From Bigelowiella natans CCMP2755 (taxonomy: Eukaryota > Cercozoa > Chlorarachniophyceae), in assembly GCA_000320545.1 (NCBI GenBank), contig ADNK01000255.1, forward strand, positions 62,501-119,479: 56,979 nucleotides of DNA. Reading direction: 5' to 3'. How positions within the stretch are numbered: the first letter of the stretch is position 1; the number at the start of each line of letters is the position of its first letter. Shown here in pieces: positions 1-13,504 of the stretch. The notes beneath the pieces were generated by a model, which ran no database searches, had not been told where the DNA came from, and saw only the letters and a list, made by a program, of their open reading frames with translations. The position numbers and the translations under genes are program-made.

Positions 1-626
1 GGAGAAGAAAACGCGCCAGCTCTCTGCCCCCCCCCTCTCCTCATCATCCATTCCCATGCTACGCTTTGAGCGGGATGTGCTCGGAAAGCAGATTCTTCTT
101 GGACTTCTGGCAAGGGGCGTTCAGCCGAAGGTGGGGAAGTATATAAATGCGTGCGATTTGTGAGTGTGTGTGTGTGTGTGTGTGCGTGCGTGCGTTGTGT
201 GTGGGTGTCCTTCAATGGTCTCTATGATGTTTCAATTTATCAGGTGGAGGCGCCCTCGTTTGTAGAGCTACTTATGAAATCGGGGATTCGGTGAGGAGAA
301 CGAGCAGAGAGTAGTATCATTTAATACAAAGGGGATGGATGGATGGATGGATGGATGGATGGGGAAGAGAAGAGAAGGCAGAGGGATGAGAGGAGAAATG
401 CCTGATGGTCTCCCAAAGAACGCACACGCAACACATTGTTCGTGCCGATTTGAGACTCATTTCTCTAATTATTCTCTAGAAATTTATGGCACTGACTATT
501 GTAAATTTATTCATAAAAGCAATGATGATAACAATGACGTTGTTGCTGTTTCTGCTGGGTAGCTTCGTATACATGTCGCGGGATGGCCCGATCAAAGCTA
601 AGGCGTTAGCACGATGTACACCACGG

Positions 627-673
<47 letters not shown>

Positions 674-1853
674 GTATGCACATTGAAATACGGTCAAAGA
701 TGTCTATCTTGGCATGACTGGCGTTGTGTGCAATGACACCATCGTCGAGTTCTGAAGCATCAGTCGCACAACATCTATTATGATATCATTATTTATTATT
801 ATTATTATTATTGTTGTTATTATTATTATTATTTGCATAGCGTTGGGATTATTCACGGACTGGAACGCCCACATCTCACTCAAAGACAAGATGAACAGCG
901 ACGAGCCCCCGGTGATTGATCGAGAAATAGACAGATAACTTCCTGCAGGAGGCAACGATGATTGTTGTCTTCTGACGTGAGAGTTGTGCATACGTAATCC
1001 CTATCATTGCTACGCATTCAGTGTTGTTAAGAGACGTGTTTGCTTGCTTCCCCTCTTCTACATGCAGGTGGAGGGCATTTCCAAGCTCCCGTGTGGCGTC
1101 AGCGCGGTAGTACGGGGAAGAGGAGGAGGAGGAGGAGGAATGTTGTTGTTGTTGTTGTTGTTGTTGATGATGATGATGATGTAGAACACACAGACGATGA
1201 TTACACGAATTAGAATACAGTGCGTGGGCGTGTGTGTGCTGTGTGTACACCAAAATGTCGTGAAGTTCTGTTCCTGTTCTCAGTCGGTGAGGATGAATTG
1301 TCATGTTGCTTCTTCTGCTGTTTACCTCTCCCCCCCTCCCCCACACCCCTCTCTCCCCCTCTCTGTCTCTTCCTTGCGCATTGTCTCACTGTTCTCTTCT
1401 TCCTATCAACTACGATCCCCCAAGATTCGAAATCATTTGGAAGAAGTCGACGACGTCCCTTTACTGGTGTGGTTAGATTATCATCAGCATCATCATTATC
1501 ATCGTCATTATCATCATCATTATCATCATCATCAGCAGCATCAGCATCATCATCGTGATAGACATATGAAAAGAGTCTCAGTGTGTCGTGGTCTATTGTG
1601 AGGAAGAGAAGTTAACACATTACCCGACGATGATCGAAAAGGTTTCACTCTTTACCGACTGCGAGTCTCCGAGTATGAAGGAGATGATCAAGATCTACCA
1701 GGTCGCCAGCGTGTGAAAATGTGTGCGTGTGTGTGCGCGTGTGTGTAATGCTGTTCCCCAACATTCCGACAACCTTATTTTCAGGAGAATGGAGAGAGTG
1801 TTCTGTGCTTAAGTAAGTCATCTGCTCAATATTTAACATTTACATTTAACACA

Positions 1854-1890
<37 letters not shown>

Positions 1891-2762
1891 TCACACACGC
1901 ACACACACACACCACTGTGTTGTCTGCCTGTACCAACACCTTCATCGTTACCCCCCCCCCCCCCCCCTCCCCAATTGTTGACTCGCGATGTCCCTTTCAC
2001 AATGCATGCATGCATGCATGCATACATGTGCACAACGAACAGGCAGCGCGCTTTCAGTGAACGACCTCTCTGTGGCGGCTCAGGTGCGAAGAACAGCAGA
2101 TGGATTAGCATGTATGAGGCATTACTCGTCGTCGATAATGAGCGGTGTTCAAATTTCCTTGCAGGCTGATCTGGCGATCTCGCTCGAGCCCCTCCCCCTG
2201 CGCACGTGCGCGTTTGAAGTCAAAGCGAGAAAGGTGGATGCGGCGGGCATGATTTACTACGCCTCGCCGATGATGATGTCCCTCTCTCGCGCCATCAACA
2301 CGATCCCGTCTGCGTTTGCCTTTGAGGAGAAGACAACTCTACAAGAGCTTTTTTGGATAATCTCGATGACGAGGAGGTGGGTAGCAGCACGATTGCTACT
2401 ACTAATGTTGTTTTTTACTTGCAACTGCGGGTAACATGCCAGCGGTGCTGCTGCTGCTGATGCTGCTGCTGATGATGATGATGATATTTATACTGATGTA
2501 TGGTGATGAGGAGGTGTGTGCGTGTGTATGTATGTGTTCGTGTTTGTGTTATACCTCTGTGTGAGCTGCTCGATTAAAGACGTTCCTTTCATCTTCTTCA
2601 TATTGTTGTTTTGTTATTACTCCAAGTTACCTTCGCAATCTCACACAATGCGCTGGTAATAGCCCACCAACAAACGCCGCTTATCTCCATAGAGTGTATA
2701 CGATGCAAATTCATTGTGATCATGGATGATTATATGCGTGTATTTGTGTATTTATGATTTGC

Positions 2763-2813
<51 letters not shown>

Positions 2814-3100
2814 AGTATGTGTGTGCGTGTGTGCTTGTGCTCTGTCAAATATGGCGGCGCATATATATGTAACATGTAGCATATAATGTGATCTTCGTTC
2901 ACAAACCCTACCCACTCGCCACTCATATCAATACCCTGATATTCATGTGATTAAACGTCTGTAACCACTGAGTATCCGTTGTTTTACTGCTCCTGCTCGT
3001 TGTTGTTCTGCTAGGTTTCTTTGCCGCAGGATGCCTCACGTGAGATGTTACTAGGCACAATATTACCAAACACAAAGGACACCCTATCATAGCTCACTCA

Positions 3101-3132
<32 letters not shown>

Positions 3133-3237
3133 AAATGATGGAAAAGATGGTGCTTTTTTTTCCCCAGTACGATGCAATCTATATTATACAATCTATGTAT
3201 TTCTTGTATTGCCCGCATTTCATTTGTTCGTTTTCTC

Positions 3238-3281
<44 letters not shown>

Positions 3282-3415
3282 ACTCGCTCCTTCTCAGGAT
3301 CTTCTTCTCAATGCTCCTGAGCAATGTGTGCGGGACTCCGCCGCCGTTTATTGGCTATCACATATTGTGGCTGCTGTGGGTGAGTGCGTTCATGTGTGGG
3401 GGAGAGAGAAAGAGA

Positions 3416-3451
<36 letters not shown>

Positions 3452-3533
3452 ATGATGTTCCTATGTACTTCATTCAGCATCCATTCAAATATGGACCTGC
3501 CCCATCACCAAAAATGTGGGATACGCGTTGGTT

Positions 3534-3569
<36 letters not shown>

Positions 3570-3948
3570 AACACAAACTGTGTTTCATCAAAGTCATTCC
3601 TCATCATCGTCATCGCTACTGTTGTCGTTTGATATCTCAGATAATCCTACCACTACTCTCTGGGTCGCTTTTCTTCACTTCTGTTAGGATGCAGGTAATG
3701 GTATAACGCACAGGTGGAAAGATGAAGATATTGCTCGATGCTGCTTCCTCCTCCTCCTCCACTGATTAAGGTCCTTTGGTACTTTGTGTGCTGCTGGTCA
3801 GAGCCTTGGAGACTTTGCTTTCAAGAACACGGAGCATTTCCAGGACATCAACAGGATATTCACCTACTACTTGCTGCGATTTGCACCTGTAGTTGGATGG
3901 TAGTGCCTCATTTAAAATAAATGCAAGTCTTTGCCTCTCTCCCCCCCC

Positions 3949-3993
<45 letters not shown>

Positions 3994-5617
3994 ATCTGTT
4001 TATGTGGTTGTGCGCGTGAGTGTGCTTATTTTCCTCTCATCGATACAGGTTTCTTGCGACGTACCTTGTGACATTGCATTTAAGGTGATAATGGTATCGA
4101 TATTACTGGTGATGAGAAAGATAATGCTGCCGATATTTGTCGGTTGTTGCTTGGATGCCATGCCGCTGAAAAGCTATGGTAAAACGAAAACAATGCGAGA
4201 TATCTAAGGCTCCTATTATCTGCTTGTATCCTCCTCCTCCTCCATTTTCTTCTTCTTCTTCGCCATCTTCGCCAGGGACGATGGGGAGTCGGATATATCC
4301 GATCATTTCTACTGGAAGGCTACCGAGACTAGTAAACTTCTCTTTGCCAGAAACATTTCCTAGCGATGAGTAGAGAGGCAGTGCGTTGTCATTGTGTATG
4401 GAAGAACCAACGTCGGCGAAGAATAGGCAGAATGTAGTTTTACGGCTCTTTCTTTGAATTCATGCTCGGTATCATTAGCATTACTGCTGCGGTGATTATT
4501 TGTCACCGCTAGCAGAACAGACATCTGATCGAGACGTTTTGGATCCATTTTTTCGCAAAAGAAGGTTCTAATCTTGTTGGGGACGTTGCGTTCGAATCTA
4601 AGATGACCCGAGCTCAGGTGCACAGACGCATGCCTAATCGAGACGACCCCTACGTTCAGTAGCATTGATAGCGATGAGATCTATAATATTATCTGCCATC
4701 GGATGTGCGTGCAGTGTCGTATTTTGTGTTGTTGAGGTGTTGCTGCAATACTTTGCATGTCATTTAACAGTTGTCATCGTGTTTGTGTTTGTGGAATGGG
4801 CATCCTTCAGGCCTTTTCGTCGTTCATTCTAACATGCTCCCTTGTGGTCGCATCCATGTCATTCCTCTACCGGTGCTGCATTGATCTCACAAATAATGCA
4901 TGTTGCAGTCTAGTTAAATGACATATATGTGTATATGATACACTCGCAATCATTTGGTAAACAATCTATAATCACGTCTTTCTCCATTTCTGTATTCCTG
5001 CATCTACGACGATTGTGGCGACGGTTCTCTTTGTCTTCTGTCCTCCTCCAGATACGCTCATTCATGCTTCCTCTGCTACTACTACTACTACTACTACTAC
5101 TACTAACTACTTCTACTCCCACCGAATCCTAAACAACTCACCGATTTCCTATGTAGTCATGCAAGTATCTTTCGAAGCAACCTCAGCCAGCAGCGAATGT
5201 GGATCCTTTGCGCGCTGGTGGCCATCGTGTTGCAGCTATTCTTCACATTTGGTGTCGCGCCGAACGCATTTGAAGGGCTTCCACACTTCTACTGGTCTTT
5301 ATGTATATAAATCTATATCATATTATGTTTATGTTTGTGTTTGTGTATAGAATCCCATCGAAAACATCCTCTGTTTGCATTTAGAAAACACTGAGGAACG
5401 TACATGTTGATTTCGTTTTATACCATCGTTCGGGACTACATTGATTCCTTCTTTACCACCACGATTTTCCATCATTAGGATCTTGTTAATGATGCCATTG
5501 ACCGTTCTTCTCGTGGACGAGCTGGCTAAGCAGCATGATCTTAAGCTCTTCACATTGTTCCAGAGACGCGCTAAATTAATGTTTGATACCCTTCTCGGCA
5601 TGCACAGTCCTAAGTGA
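1..5617 (+). CDS. TMEM94-like P-type ATPase-related membrane protein, 3' part (5' end outside window)
   Basis: Multi-exon gene whose N-terminal half lies left of the window. Exons read in order: a stretch with SFVELLMKSGIR joined to FVYMSRDGPIKAKALA (about 560-610), TDWNAHISLKDKMNSDEPP (860-920), VEGISKLPCGVSA (1069-1108), NHLEEVDDVPLL, FTDCESPSMKEMIKIYQ (about 1642-1700), ENGESVLCL, NDLSVAAQ, then ADLAISLEPLPLRTC (2166 on) followed by hydrophobic segments such as FFSMLLSNVCGTPPPF (about 3300-3370). The last exon (5481-5617) ends DTLLGMHSPK-stop. This order matches the nucleotide-binding/hinge part and C-terminal membrane domain of TMEM94, a divergent P-type ATPase relative of the ER (family knowledge). 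Introns are GT-AG and carry CT, GA, AC and AT microsatellites. Exons between about 3700 and 5300 are only partly resolved. Identity fairly sure, exon map approximate. Confidence 0.75.
2766..2810. repeat. (CT)n microsatellite
   Basis: About 22 units in an intron of the TMEM94-like gene. Similar tracts follow at 3240-3278, 3420-3450 (GA) and 3536-3564. Confidence 0.9.
3953..3992. repeat. (TA)n microsatellite
   Basis: Pure alternating tract in the same gene, preceded by a C run. Confidence 0.9.
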
Positions 5618-6355
5618 GTACAAAAGAAAAGATCGTGAAAGTTGTATTCATAGCCTACATGTTCATAGCCTATATGCGATTAAATTCGTCTTTCGAGTGT
5701 CTACAGCACATATGAGTCTTAGGTTGCGACGCACCGTCGCACCGTGCATCGCACATGAATGAATCAACATAAGCTGCATGTAGATGATTGCTGCATCTAC
5801 AAAAGGCATGCTCGTACCACGCAACGTGCACAGCACAGACTACGTATACACGCTAAGTCTGCTAGCCTTATTATGTAGTGCACAGTTACAAATAATCACA
5901 ATATCATCATCAACGCTGTAGTCACAACTTTGCAAAGCTACATATTAGGATGACGCTTGAAAAATCTGAAACATTCGATTCATATCGCGTGCATCCGTCT
6001 CATATTATCACTCACTGTGTGCGTGCAGCTATATATACGCTGGCCAGTCTTTATAGGGATATGTATGGCCGCACGCTCATACATCAATATCTGAAGTCTC
6101 TTCGTGTAATAAATAATATGTGAGGAATAGAAGTATTTTTTTGTTTTTGTATTTTGAGCTATGCAAGAATAATTAGATATGTGCATAACTAGCGCTAGTA
6201 GCGCGGATAAAAATGCAAGCAAAAATTCTTAATTTATACAGCTTGCTGATTCTTACAAGATAATACAAAATGTGATTTAAATGTGGAGAGCAATTCTTTC
6301 ATTCTCCGCTAATCCTACGACTTAAACTATATACGACGTCGCCGTGCTACTTGAC
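5618..6355. other. Intergenic spacer between convergent genes
   Basis: No coding signal seen. The spacer separates the 3' ends of the TMEM94-like gene (+) and TRAPPC2 (-). It is rich in short self-complementary words (TGCA, ACGT, AGCT) and contains one copy of the dispersed intergenic element at 5936-6004. Confidence 0.7.
5936..6004 (+). repeat. Dispersed intergenic element, copy 1
   Basis: Begins AGCTACATATTAGGATGAC and ends GCATCCGTCTCAT. It shares both ends and overall spacing with copies at 13505, 20475, 25425, 35754 and 36408. It lies 319 bp past the stop of the TMEM94-like gene. The ends are not terminal inverted repeats, so a simple MITE is not obvious. Confidence 0.65.
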
Positions 6356-6766
6356 CTATCTAAAAAAGTGGTTTCGGGCTAAAATCTTGACCCTCTCATT
6401 AAATGAAGAAGAATTTATCGGGGTATTTTTAAGGTAGAAAGGGTTCATGGCCACTTTGATGTAGAGCTTATATAGATCGTTAAAGAACTGCTTTATTGAG
6501 TTCTCGTCCTGTCCAAGTTGATGGAGCAGCATAAATTTTATGTGGCCCGCAGTTACATAAGCGGAGACCGGCATGTTGTTGAACCGATCTATTTCCTTCA
6601 TGTACATGTTTGTTGTATTCCAAATCTTTTCGTCAAGTGAATCCAAGGCCTGATGGACGATGAATTGCAACTGGTTCTCGGGTACGCGTGCGAGAGCTCC
6701 TGAGGCTGGGAGCTTCGTTTCATAGATCAAAACATCCCCCTTAGCGACGATCGCAAGATACCCCAT
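6356..6766 (-). CDS. TRAPPC2: TRAPP complex subunit 2 (sedlin / Trs20 family)
   Basis: Intronless reading frame encoding about 136 residues, the usual sedlin length (about 140). It starts MGYLAIVAKGDVLIYETKLP, the longin-fold first strand and helix of sedlin, and contains FIVHQALDSLDEKIWNT, FNNMPVSAYVTAGHIKFMLL and LYKLYIKVAMNPFYLKNTPI, all diagnostic of TRAPPC2/Trs20, and ends AxNHFFR. The frame stays open upstream to 6919, but those 51 residues do not resemble the family, so I chose the internal Met at 6766. TRAPP tethers ER-derived vesicles at the Golgi and acts as a Rab exchange factor; sedlin is a small core subunit (family kn­owledge). It is one of the few single-exon genes here. Confidence 0.9.
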   Translation of the reverse strand: MGYLAIVAKGDVLIYETKLPASGALARVPENQLQFIVHQALDSLDEKIWNTTNMYMKEIDRFNNMPVSAYVTAGHIKFMLLHQLGQDENSIKQFFNDLYKLYIKVAMNPFYLKNTPINSSSFNERVKILARNHFFR

Positions 6767-7345
6767 TTCCTGGTCTCGTTCGCTGTAAGTGTGCCGACTG
6801 ACGAAGTTCTTTAGATAATCTCCTTCCTCCTTCTTTGCTGTCCGGTGGGGGGTGGAATTAAATCGGAACTCAGATCGGAATGCAGATCCGCATCCAAAAA
6901 GAAGACCCTTCCAGATCAAATCATAAACGGGCTATAGCTCAAAAGTACCTAAGACAAAGGATCTTCTCGTGTCGCCAATCGACGATCCGCTGAGGTTTAT
7001 TGCATTTGACTGGCATTCGAGAAGGTTTTTGGGCTGACTTAAATTTTGCATGCATTGGCCCTGTCTCTGTATGGTGCGACAAGACCCAATACCATCTTAT
7101 TCTAGTATTTATATATATTCAGTACATTTGCATTCCATCGGGAAGTTCGAAACTGCAGATAACCGAATCAAGTACTCGTATCCGCAGCAGATACAGCAGG
7201 GTTCACTTGTCGCAGGTAAAAAAAATAGGTAGTTTTTGGGGAATCGCTTAGATTTTTGTGCAACTTTTCATCATCATAGTGGCAAGAGAGGGCCTACCCA
7301 GGTGGAGCAGCTGCCCGCGAACAAGCGAGGCCAGCTACGCGCACC
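6767..7345. other. Divergent spacer between TRAPPC2 and the PH-CNB-RGS gene
   Basis: It should hold both 5' ends. Open stretches upstream of 7346 (about 7130-7215 and 7280-7345) with a plausible donor and acceptor could be a 5' exon of the right-hand gene, but their reading phase could not be tied down, so they are not included in the CDS. Confidence 0.45.
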
Positions 7346-9301
7346 ATGCTCGTGTGGAAGAATAAAGGAGCGGAGGGTTTCCTTGAAAAAAAGGGGTTAG
7401 TGAACTGGACAAAGCGCCGGTTCATCTTTCAAGTTGATGGGGAGAATTCATTCCTGAGATACTTTAACCAAGGCGGTGGCACGAAGGGTGAAATCCAGGC
7501 TAGTGATATTCTCTCTGTGGAATCGTATATTCTAAGTCGAAAGCACAGAGCTTTCAAGATCTTTTCCAAATCCGATGTATGGCTGCTGAGAGGCGACACG
7601 GAAGAAGATGCAAGAAGGTATCAAGGCTCGATCGGTGTGAATATCGTCAATCACTTCATCTTCTTTCGTGTTCACTATTTCATCGCGAAGTATTCTAGGC
7701 AAGCGGTAGGTGACAAAGTCTTTACATAGGGTTGTATGTGTGTAGGTGGATGGGGCTCTTGTATCCATTCTGCCAAAAATTCTCCAATGTGGATATCGTG
7801 CGACGGTCCATTTTAGCTTTCGGCATCGAATATCCGGATATGATCACGGTTAAGATAATTGTTTATTTTGTGTAGCTGAACTGGTCGCTTGTACACGATG
7901 TTCTGGCCACCTGCAGCCAAAAATATATGAGTCTCCGATACCATCTGTCGTCTAACTCTTGGCTTTGTATTCATAGTTGTCCAAGTTGATGACAAGGCGA
8001 ACGTATAAAAAGGGGGAGTGTATCTTCAAGGGCGGTAACATGTCATCAAAATAGATTAAACGAAATCTCTCAACTGCACGTTCGCAGTTACCTAATTTTG
8101 TTCGGACTCTCTTCCATCTCATCATCCCCCTCCCTCTGTTTAACCCTAACCAGGCAATATCGCCGACTGCTGCTTATTTCTCAAGAGAGGACATGTGGGG
8201 TTGTATAGTAACGAGGATGATGGCAAGGGTGATGGCAAGAAGATAGGAGAGTTAGTCAATGTTCAAAGGCCGTATACGATGCTCGGAGAATCCGTTTTAA
8301 TGGTAATGAATCGAAAAGATATCAGAGTATGAGATGATGCGTTCCCCACTGCTACTGGGACGCAATCCACATTTTTTTTCCCCCTCATTCCTGTTTTTTG
8401 ATGGTAAGTGTCGAGCTATTCTTTTCATAAACTTATTACCACTGTGATGAGCGTTGATAAATTCGATACAATGAAGCCATTGGTATTAGCATGTGTACAT
8501 GTAACACATTGGTAAGAAATACCTTGATGTTATGGAACAGGATAAAGCCACGGCGGAAACTCTGACGACACGAGCCGAAGTAGATGTAGAAGCACTTATT
8601 GTACCGAAGAAGAAAATAGAAATCTTCAAGGACGACCACATGGAGGTGGGTATTGAAGCAAGCACCAACGACATCTTCATTTTCCTTCTCGAAAACCTTC
8701 GAAAGAATCTGGCTTTAGAAGGATGTTGAAGGGGACACACCACACACACACACAGAGACACAGACACGAAAGATAGAGAGAGAGAGAGAGAGAGAAAGGG
8801 AAGGGGGAGAAAATTAGAGGAGAAAAGAGAGAATACAGCAAGGCGATCTTGCATCATCTTCCTTCTATGAATCTATTACTGCGCTGCTGTTGTTCTCTGT
8901 GTCCATTTTCTTCTTCTTCTTCTTCTTCTTCTTCTTCTTCTTCTTCTTCTTCTTCTCAACCTTAGGCTGTACGGCTGGTAAGCAACCTCATGGGGTCGAA
9001 AGGTGTCGTGAAGGAGCTCAAGAAGGTGCAGCGCTACTGCCCATATCGTCATCACAAACTATCAACATTACAATCATCCTTTGTACCTGCAATTTTTTAG
9101 CAAAGGGGCCTGCTGCTTTCTCATTTATTGATGTATTTGATAACACTCTTCCTTTCTTCCCTCTACTATAGATTGATTTCCTGTCGACAATGTCGGACAA
9201 GCAGCTAAGCATCTTGATGCACGGAGTTCAGTACAAGGTGTGGTGGTGGAGACGACTATGTTGCTGCTACATCATCATTTCCTGGAATGTATTCTCGTTA
9301 T

Positions 9302-9354
<53 letters not shown>

Positions 9355-10866
9355 TCTCCTCCTCTTTCTCTGTCTTCCTCTTTACGTGGGCCTTTGTGTT
9401 ACAGACTCACGAGGATGCGTGCCTGATCTTATAGATAATTCTTTATTTACTCCTGTCTCTCATCAGGCGGTCCACAAGGACGAAGTTGTATTCTACGAAG
9501 GTAAAAACCACACCCCCCCGACTAATACTCGCTTATAACCCGCAATTCTCATCCCTTTCGTCGATGTTCACCATTATTATCACCGACTGCTGCTACTACT
9601 TCCACTGCCATTCCGCTAGGGCAAGTCGGAGACGGGTTTTACATCGTCTACTCGGGGTGTGTAGAAGTGATGAAGTTCTCAGAGGAGAAAAACGAGCGCT
9701 TTGGTGCTGGGGACGTCGTTAGGCTAAACAGGATCAGGCCGGGTGGCTGGTTTGGAGAAATAGGTATTGTTATCGCTAATAATGCGACGGGTCATTTATC
9801 GCGCCCTCCTCTTTTGATAATACTTCGATTCTAATACGTTATTATTTAATTAACGGAGATTTACAATGCCGATGGCCTTTGTGCTGCAGTATGTTTCTGC
9901 TATGCCTTGCGAAGTGACCAATTTTCTGTGACGAAACTTTGATGTTTGACAAATCCGATTTCTCAGTAGCCTCTGTGACATATATCTATAATCCTTCTCT
10001 CTCTTCAGCATTGTGCATGGATATGGATAGAACAGCTACGGTCATTGCTGTGGAGTCCAGCCTACTCATGATGATTAGCAGGGTAGGTCTACTACACACA
10101 CGCACGCACGCACACCACTACACTTCTCCGTGTGAAGGAGGAAGAAGTCATAGTGACGTCTTTCATGTATCCTTCCGAGTATATAACAAGGGGCTGGGTT
10201 ATTAAAATTGTATCAAATTGCACCGCAAAGCAACTATACTCTGTGACAGGATTCCTTTCGAGCGTTTCTCCAGGCTGCCAACATGGATGTCAACGAAGTG
10301 ATGCGCAAGCGCATTATCCAGGTGTTGTTTCTGCCGCTTTCTGCTCCTTAGACCTGTTCCGTAATCTTCTTGATCCTCCAAGCATTTGCATGCTATCTTT
10401 GCTCTTGTAATCACATTCTTCCTCTCATCGTTTGCGACTCTTCCCTGCCTTGGTGTTGCTTTCCTGCATTCTCCTTCGATCTCCTCGGCCTGGACTCGTA
10501 CGATTGTACCTGCTATCAAATCTCCCCCATCCTCGGCCAAAAACATGGCGGAACCACACTTAGAGCTTCAAGGCGTTCCGCATCCCTTTCTTCGAGGCGA
10601 TCCCCGAGTCCAAGTACGTGGACCTTGCTCGCGACTGCAAACTGGAGCAATTCGACGCGCACGAGGTTATTTGCGTCGACGTCCAATAGAACATCGGACG
10701 ACGACAACTAGCGCAAAATTAGAGAGGGGGGGAGAGCGCGAGAGAGGGGGGGAGGGGGGGGGGGTGGATGGTGATGAAGAAGAGTTGGGAAGAATACACG
10801 TGCCGTGGCCAGAGTGAATTCTATTCCGTTACTCCTGCTAAGCTTCTAAGCATTTCATGTTTTCTT

Positions 10867-10913
<47 letters not shown>

Positions 10914-11670
10914 CTTCCTGCTACTGCTGCTGCATAGGTGATCTTCGCCGAGGGTGAGCCTGGAGATCGGTTTTACATCATATCACGTGGCCAGGTTTCT
11001 GTGAGGCGAGATGGGGTAATAACGTGAATAGAAGCAGCAGCAGCATTAAGTGTACGGCTGGTGACGAAAGTCCATTTATCTTTTTTCTGCGCATTTTTCT
11101 TCTATACTCTTATCGCATGATATCCACAGAAAACTACACGCACGTACCATTGGAGTGAGTGAGTGAGAGTGTGCGTGAGTGCGTGTATTTCACATATGAT
11201 CTAACTCCGATAAAGCCACCTGCCTAAATCTCCTTTCGCAAATCCCCCTTCTTACTTCTTCATCTTCTTCTTCTTCTTTTCCTTCTCCTTTTCCTTCCCT
11301 CCCCTGCAGAAGGAGATTGCGCGATTAGGGACCGGTCGGTATTTTGGTGAAGTGTCACTGGTTATCGAGGGCTGCGACCGCACAGCAACGTGCATAGCCA
11401 CTAAGAAGTCGAGTGCGTACACGAATATGATTACCTTATCTTGATTAATTTCCAACATATGCACACGAGCAAAAATTGCCATGTTAATCTGGTGGAAAGA
11501 ACAACAAGCCTGCTGTTTGGGGCTTCCATCCTATCCTGATTTCCCTCCTCCTTATGCTCGTCTCCCCTTTTTGCAGCGTTGATGTCCATGGATAAGGAGA
11601 ACTTTCGGGGTTTCTTTGAAAATACTCCCGAGGCTCTTGCAGACGTTGAGATCAAGATAGCAGGCCCAAA

Positions 11671-11714
<44 letters not shown>

Positions 11715-11833
11715 AACTGTGGTGGTGGAGGTGACGACGATCATCGGGACGATGATAACAGTTAATATTATCGTAGCTCCTCCTCCTCTCACTCATTGTG
11801 ATGTCTCATCATATTGGTGGTTAGTGGTTATGT

Positions 11834-11868
<35 letters not shown>

Positions 11869-12410
11869 TAGGGTCCAGATAAGGTCGATAATATATCACC
11901 CGAAGGCGCTTAATCTCTTCACAGCTTACCTGCAGAGTCAATGGGCATCAGAAAGCATCGAGTTCTGGATAGAGGTAATTATCATGTAGGATCATTTGTG
12001 GGCACAGCATTTGCGTTGAAAACAATAGCAAAGGAGCGGAGAGAAAAGAAGAAGAACAGATATTGACACTGGGGAAAACTACCAACTAGTACAGAAATGC
12101 ATGCCTTTTTGTCATCTTCTGGTTGAACTTGGAGCACAGAATGTGAATCCGTGTTCAGAGCATTGGGAAAAGGAGTTTCGCTTTCATAAGAGCGTCAATC
12201 TGATTCGTCCCTGATTATTCCTATGTTGTGCCTCACAGTGCCGAAGGTTTCGCAAGTCTTCGGAGACACAGCAACTGACAGGCAGCCAGCTGCAGTACCT
12301 CGCCACCAAAATCATCGACAAGTATATTAAGAGCGGCTCTGACAAGAAGATCAACATTTCGGCCAACATGCAAAAGTTGATCCTGGAAAGGGTATTCATT
12401 TTCACCAGAC

Positions 12411-12452
<42 letters not shown>

Positions 12453-13091
12453 TCCACCCTCTTTGTTTTGTGAGGGTGTACGCGTGTGTTGTACTGCTCA
12501 TCTGGGTACCTTATATTAAATTTACATAGGTTTTTTGTTTCTACTTTTGTTAGTGCTTTCGTTATCAAACTTTCCTCTTATTTCTCCTTCATTATCATCG
12601 CCAATTTCATATAATAATCGTTATCATATAAATTCCAGTGGGAGAAGAAGGAAATAGATGAAACACTATTTTTGCAAGCGGAGACGGAAGTAGTGATCTT
12701 GCTTGACCGTGACAAGTTCACAGCCTTTAAGGTGCAGTGCTCGTTCCCTTTCAAATACTCACCTGCTAGTTACATGTGTTGTCCCTTTTGTTGACTCCTT
12801 TTCTGTCACCCTTCTTAGCAAACAGATGCGTTCAAGAAGTTTCTCTCGGAGCAGGAGGGCTACGGGGAGACGCCGATCACCCCGCGCATTGGCGAGACTC
12901 AATCGGCGAAGAACAAGAGGTTGATACGGAGGGGTGGTAGCATGCTTGGGAGTATCCGCAGAGGTATCCATTCCATAAAAGATGGGCCGACTCCTCGGTC
13001 CCCACCTTCTCGAGTTACTAGCGCGATGAGCGTTCATAGCGATTTAGGCACGGAATGTAGCAGCCTTAGGGACCTTCCACAACTTGAGTAA
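7346..13091 (+). CDS. PH - three cyclic-nucleotide-binding domains - RGS signalling protein
   Basis: At least 17 exons. Exon 1 (7346-7617) encodes a PH domain (EGFLEKKG, WTKRRFIFQ, HRAFKIFSKSDVWLLRG). A first CNB follows (YKKGECIFKGGNIADCC, PYTMLGESVL); its phosphate-binding cassette has Lys where Arg is expected, so it may not bind nucleotide. The second CNB starts near 8958 (LVSNLMGSKGVVKELKK, DFLSTMSDKQL) and ends GGWFGEI...DRTATV. The third (10560-11600) has DAHE-VIFAEGEPGDRFYII and GRYFGEVSL...DRTATC. Both RTAT cassettes keep Glu and Arg, and the Thr after Arg is the arrangement usual in cGMP-type sites (family knowledge). The RGS box covers about 11870-12850 (FTAYLQSQWASESIEFWIE, KINISANMQKLILER, LLDRDKFTAFK). 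A basic Ser-rich tail ends LRDLPQLE-stop. No kinase domain is present. I infer a protein that links cyclic nucleotides and phosphoinositide membranes to G-alpha deactivation. Confidence 0.85.
8908..8955 (+). repeat. (TTC)n microsatellite in intron
   Basis: About 16 TTC units sit directly before the 3' splice site of the second-CNB exon and supply its polypyrimidine tract. Confidence 0.9.
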
Positions 13092-13504
13092 TAGCACATG
13101 GGTACGAAGGAGCTTGACACAAAGAACAATAGCACAGGTGTTCTACAAGGGAGTGTGGTGCTTGATAGAGACATGGTAACAAATCACAAGTGTATGTTAT
13201 TGCATAAGTCTCTTTCAAGCTATCAATGATGTCAATGCTATCAATGTTACGATACGTATACATCGATGCGAGCTGTATTTGCGCATGCGTAGACACATAC
13301 ACACTGGACATTGTGGGATGTGACAATGCACGTACATGGCCTTGATGATTGCAACATTAATTATGCTTAGCTCCACCATGTAATATGATATTTATAAAAT
13401 GTCGTCGTACGTATGGTCGCAACATTCGGATGTGCATGCACGGTGCGGATGCAAGAGGTCATGCGATACACATATAGATATACGTCGCGGCATTTATAGT
13501 GCAC

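Noticed and set aside
8646-8728. Exon running on to LRKNLALEG with a non-canonical donor in the PH-CNB-RGS gene
   Set aside because: A canonical GT at 8646 followed by a phase-0 exon near 8966-9025 (LVSNLMGSKGVVKELKK) gives a better CNB with only GT-AG introns.
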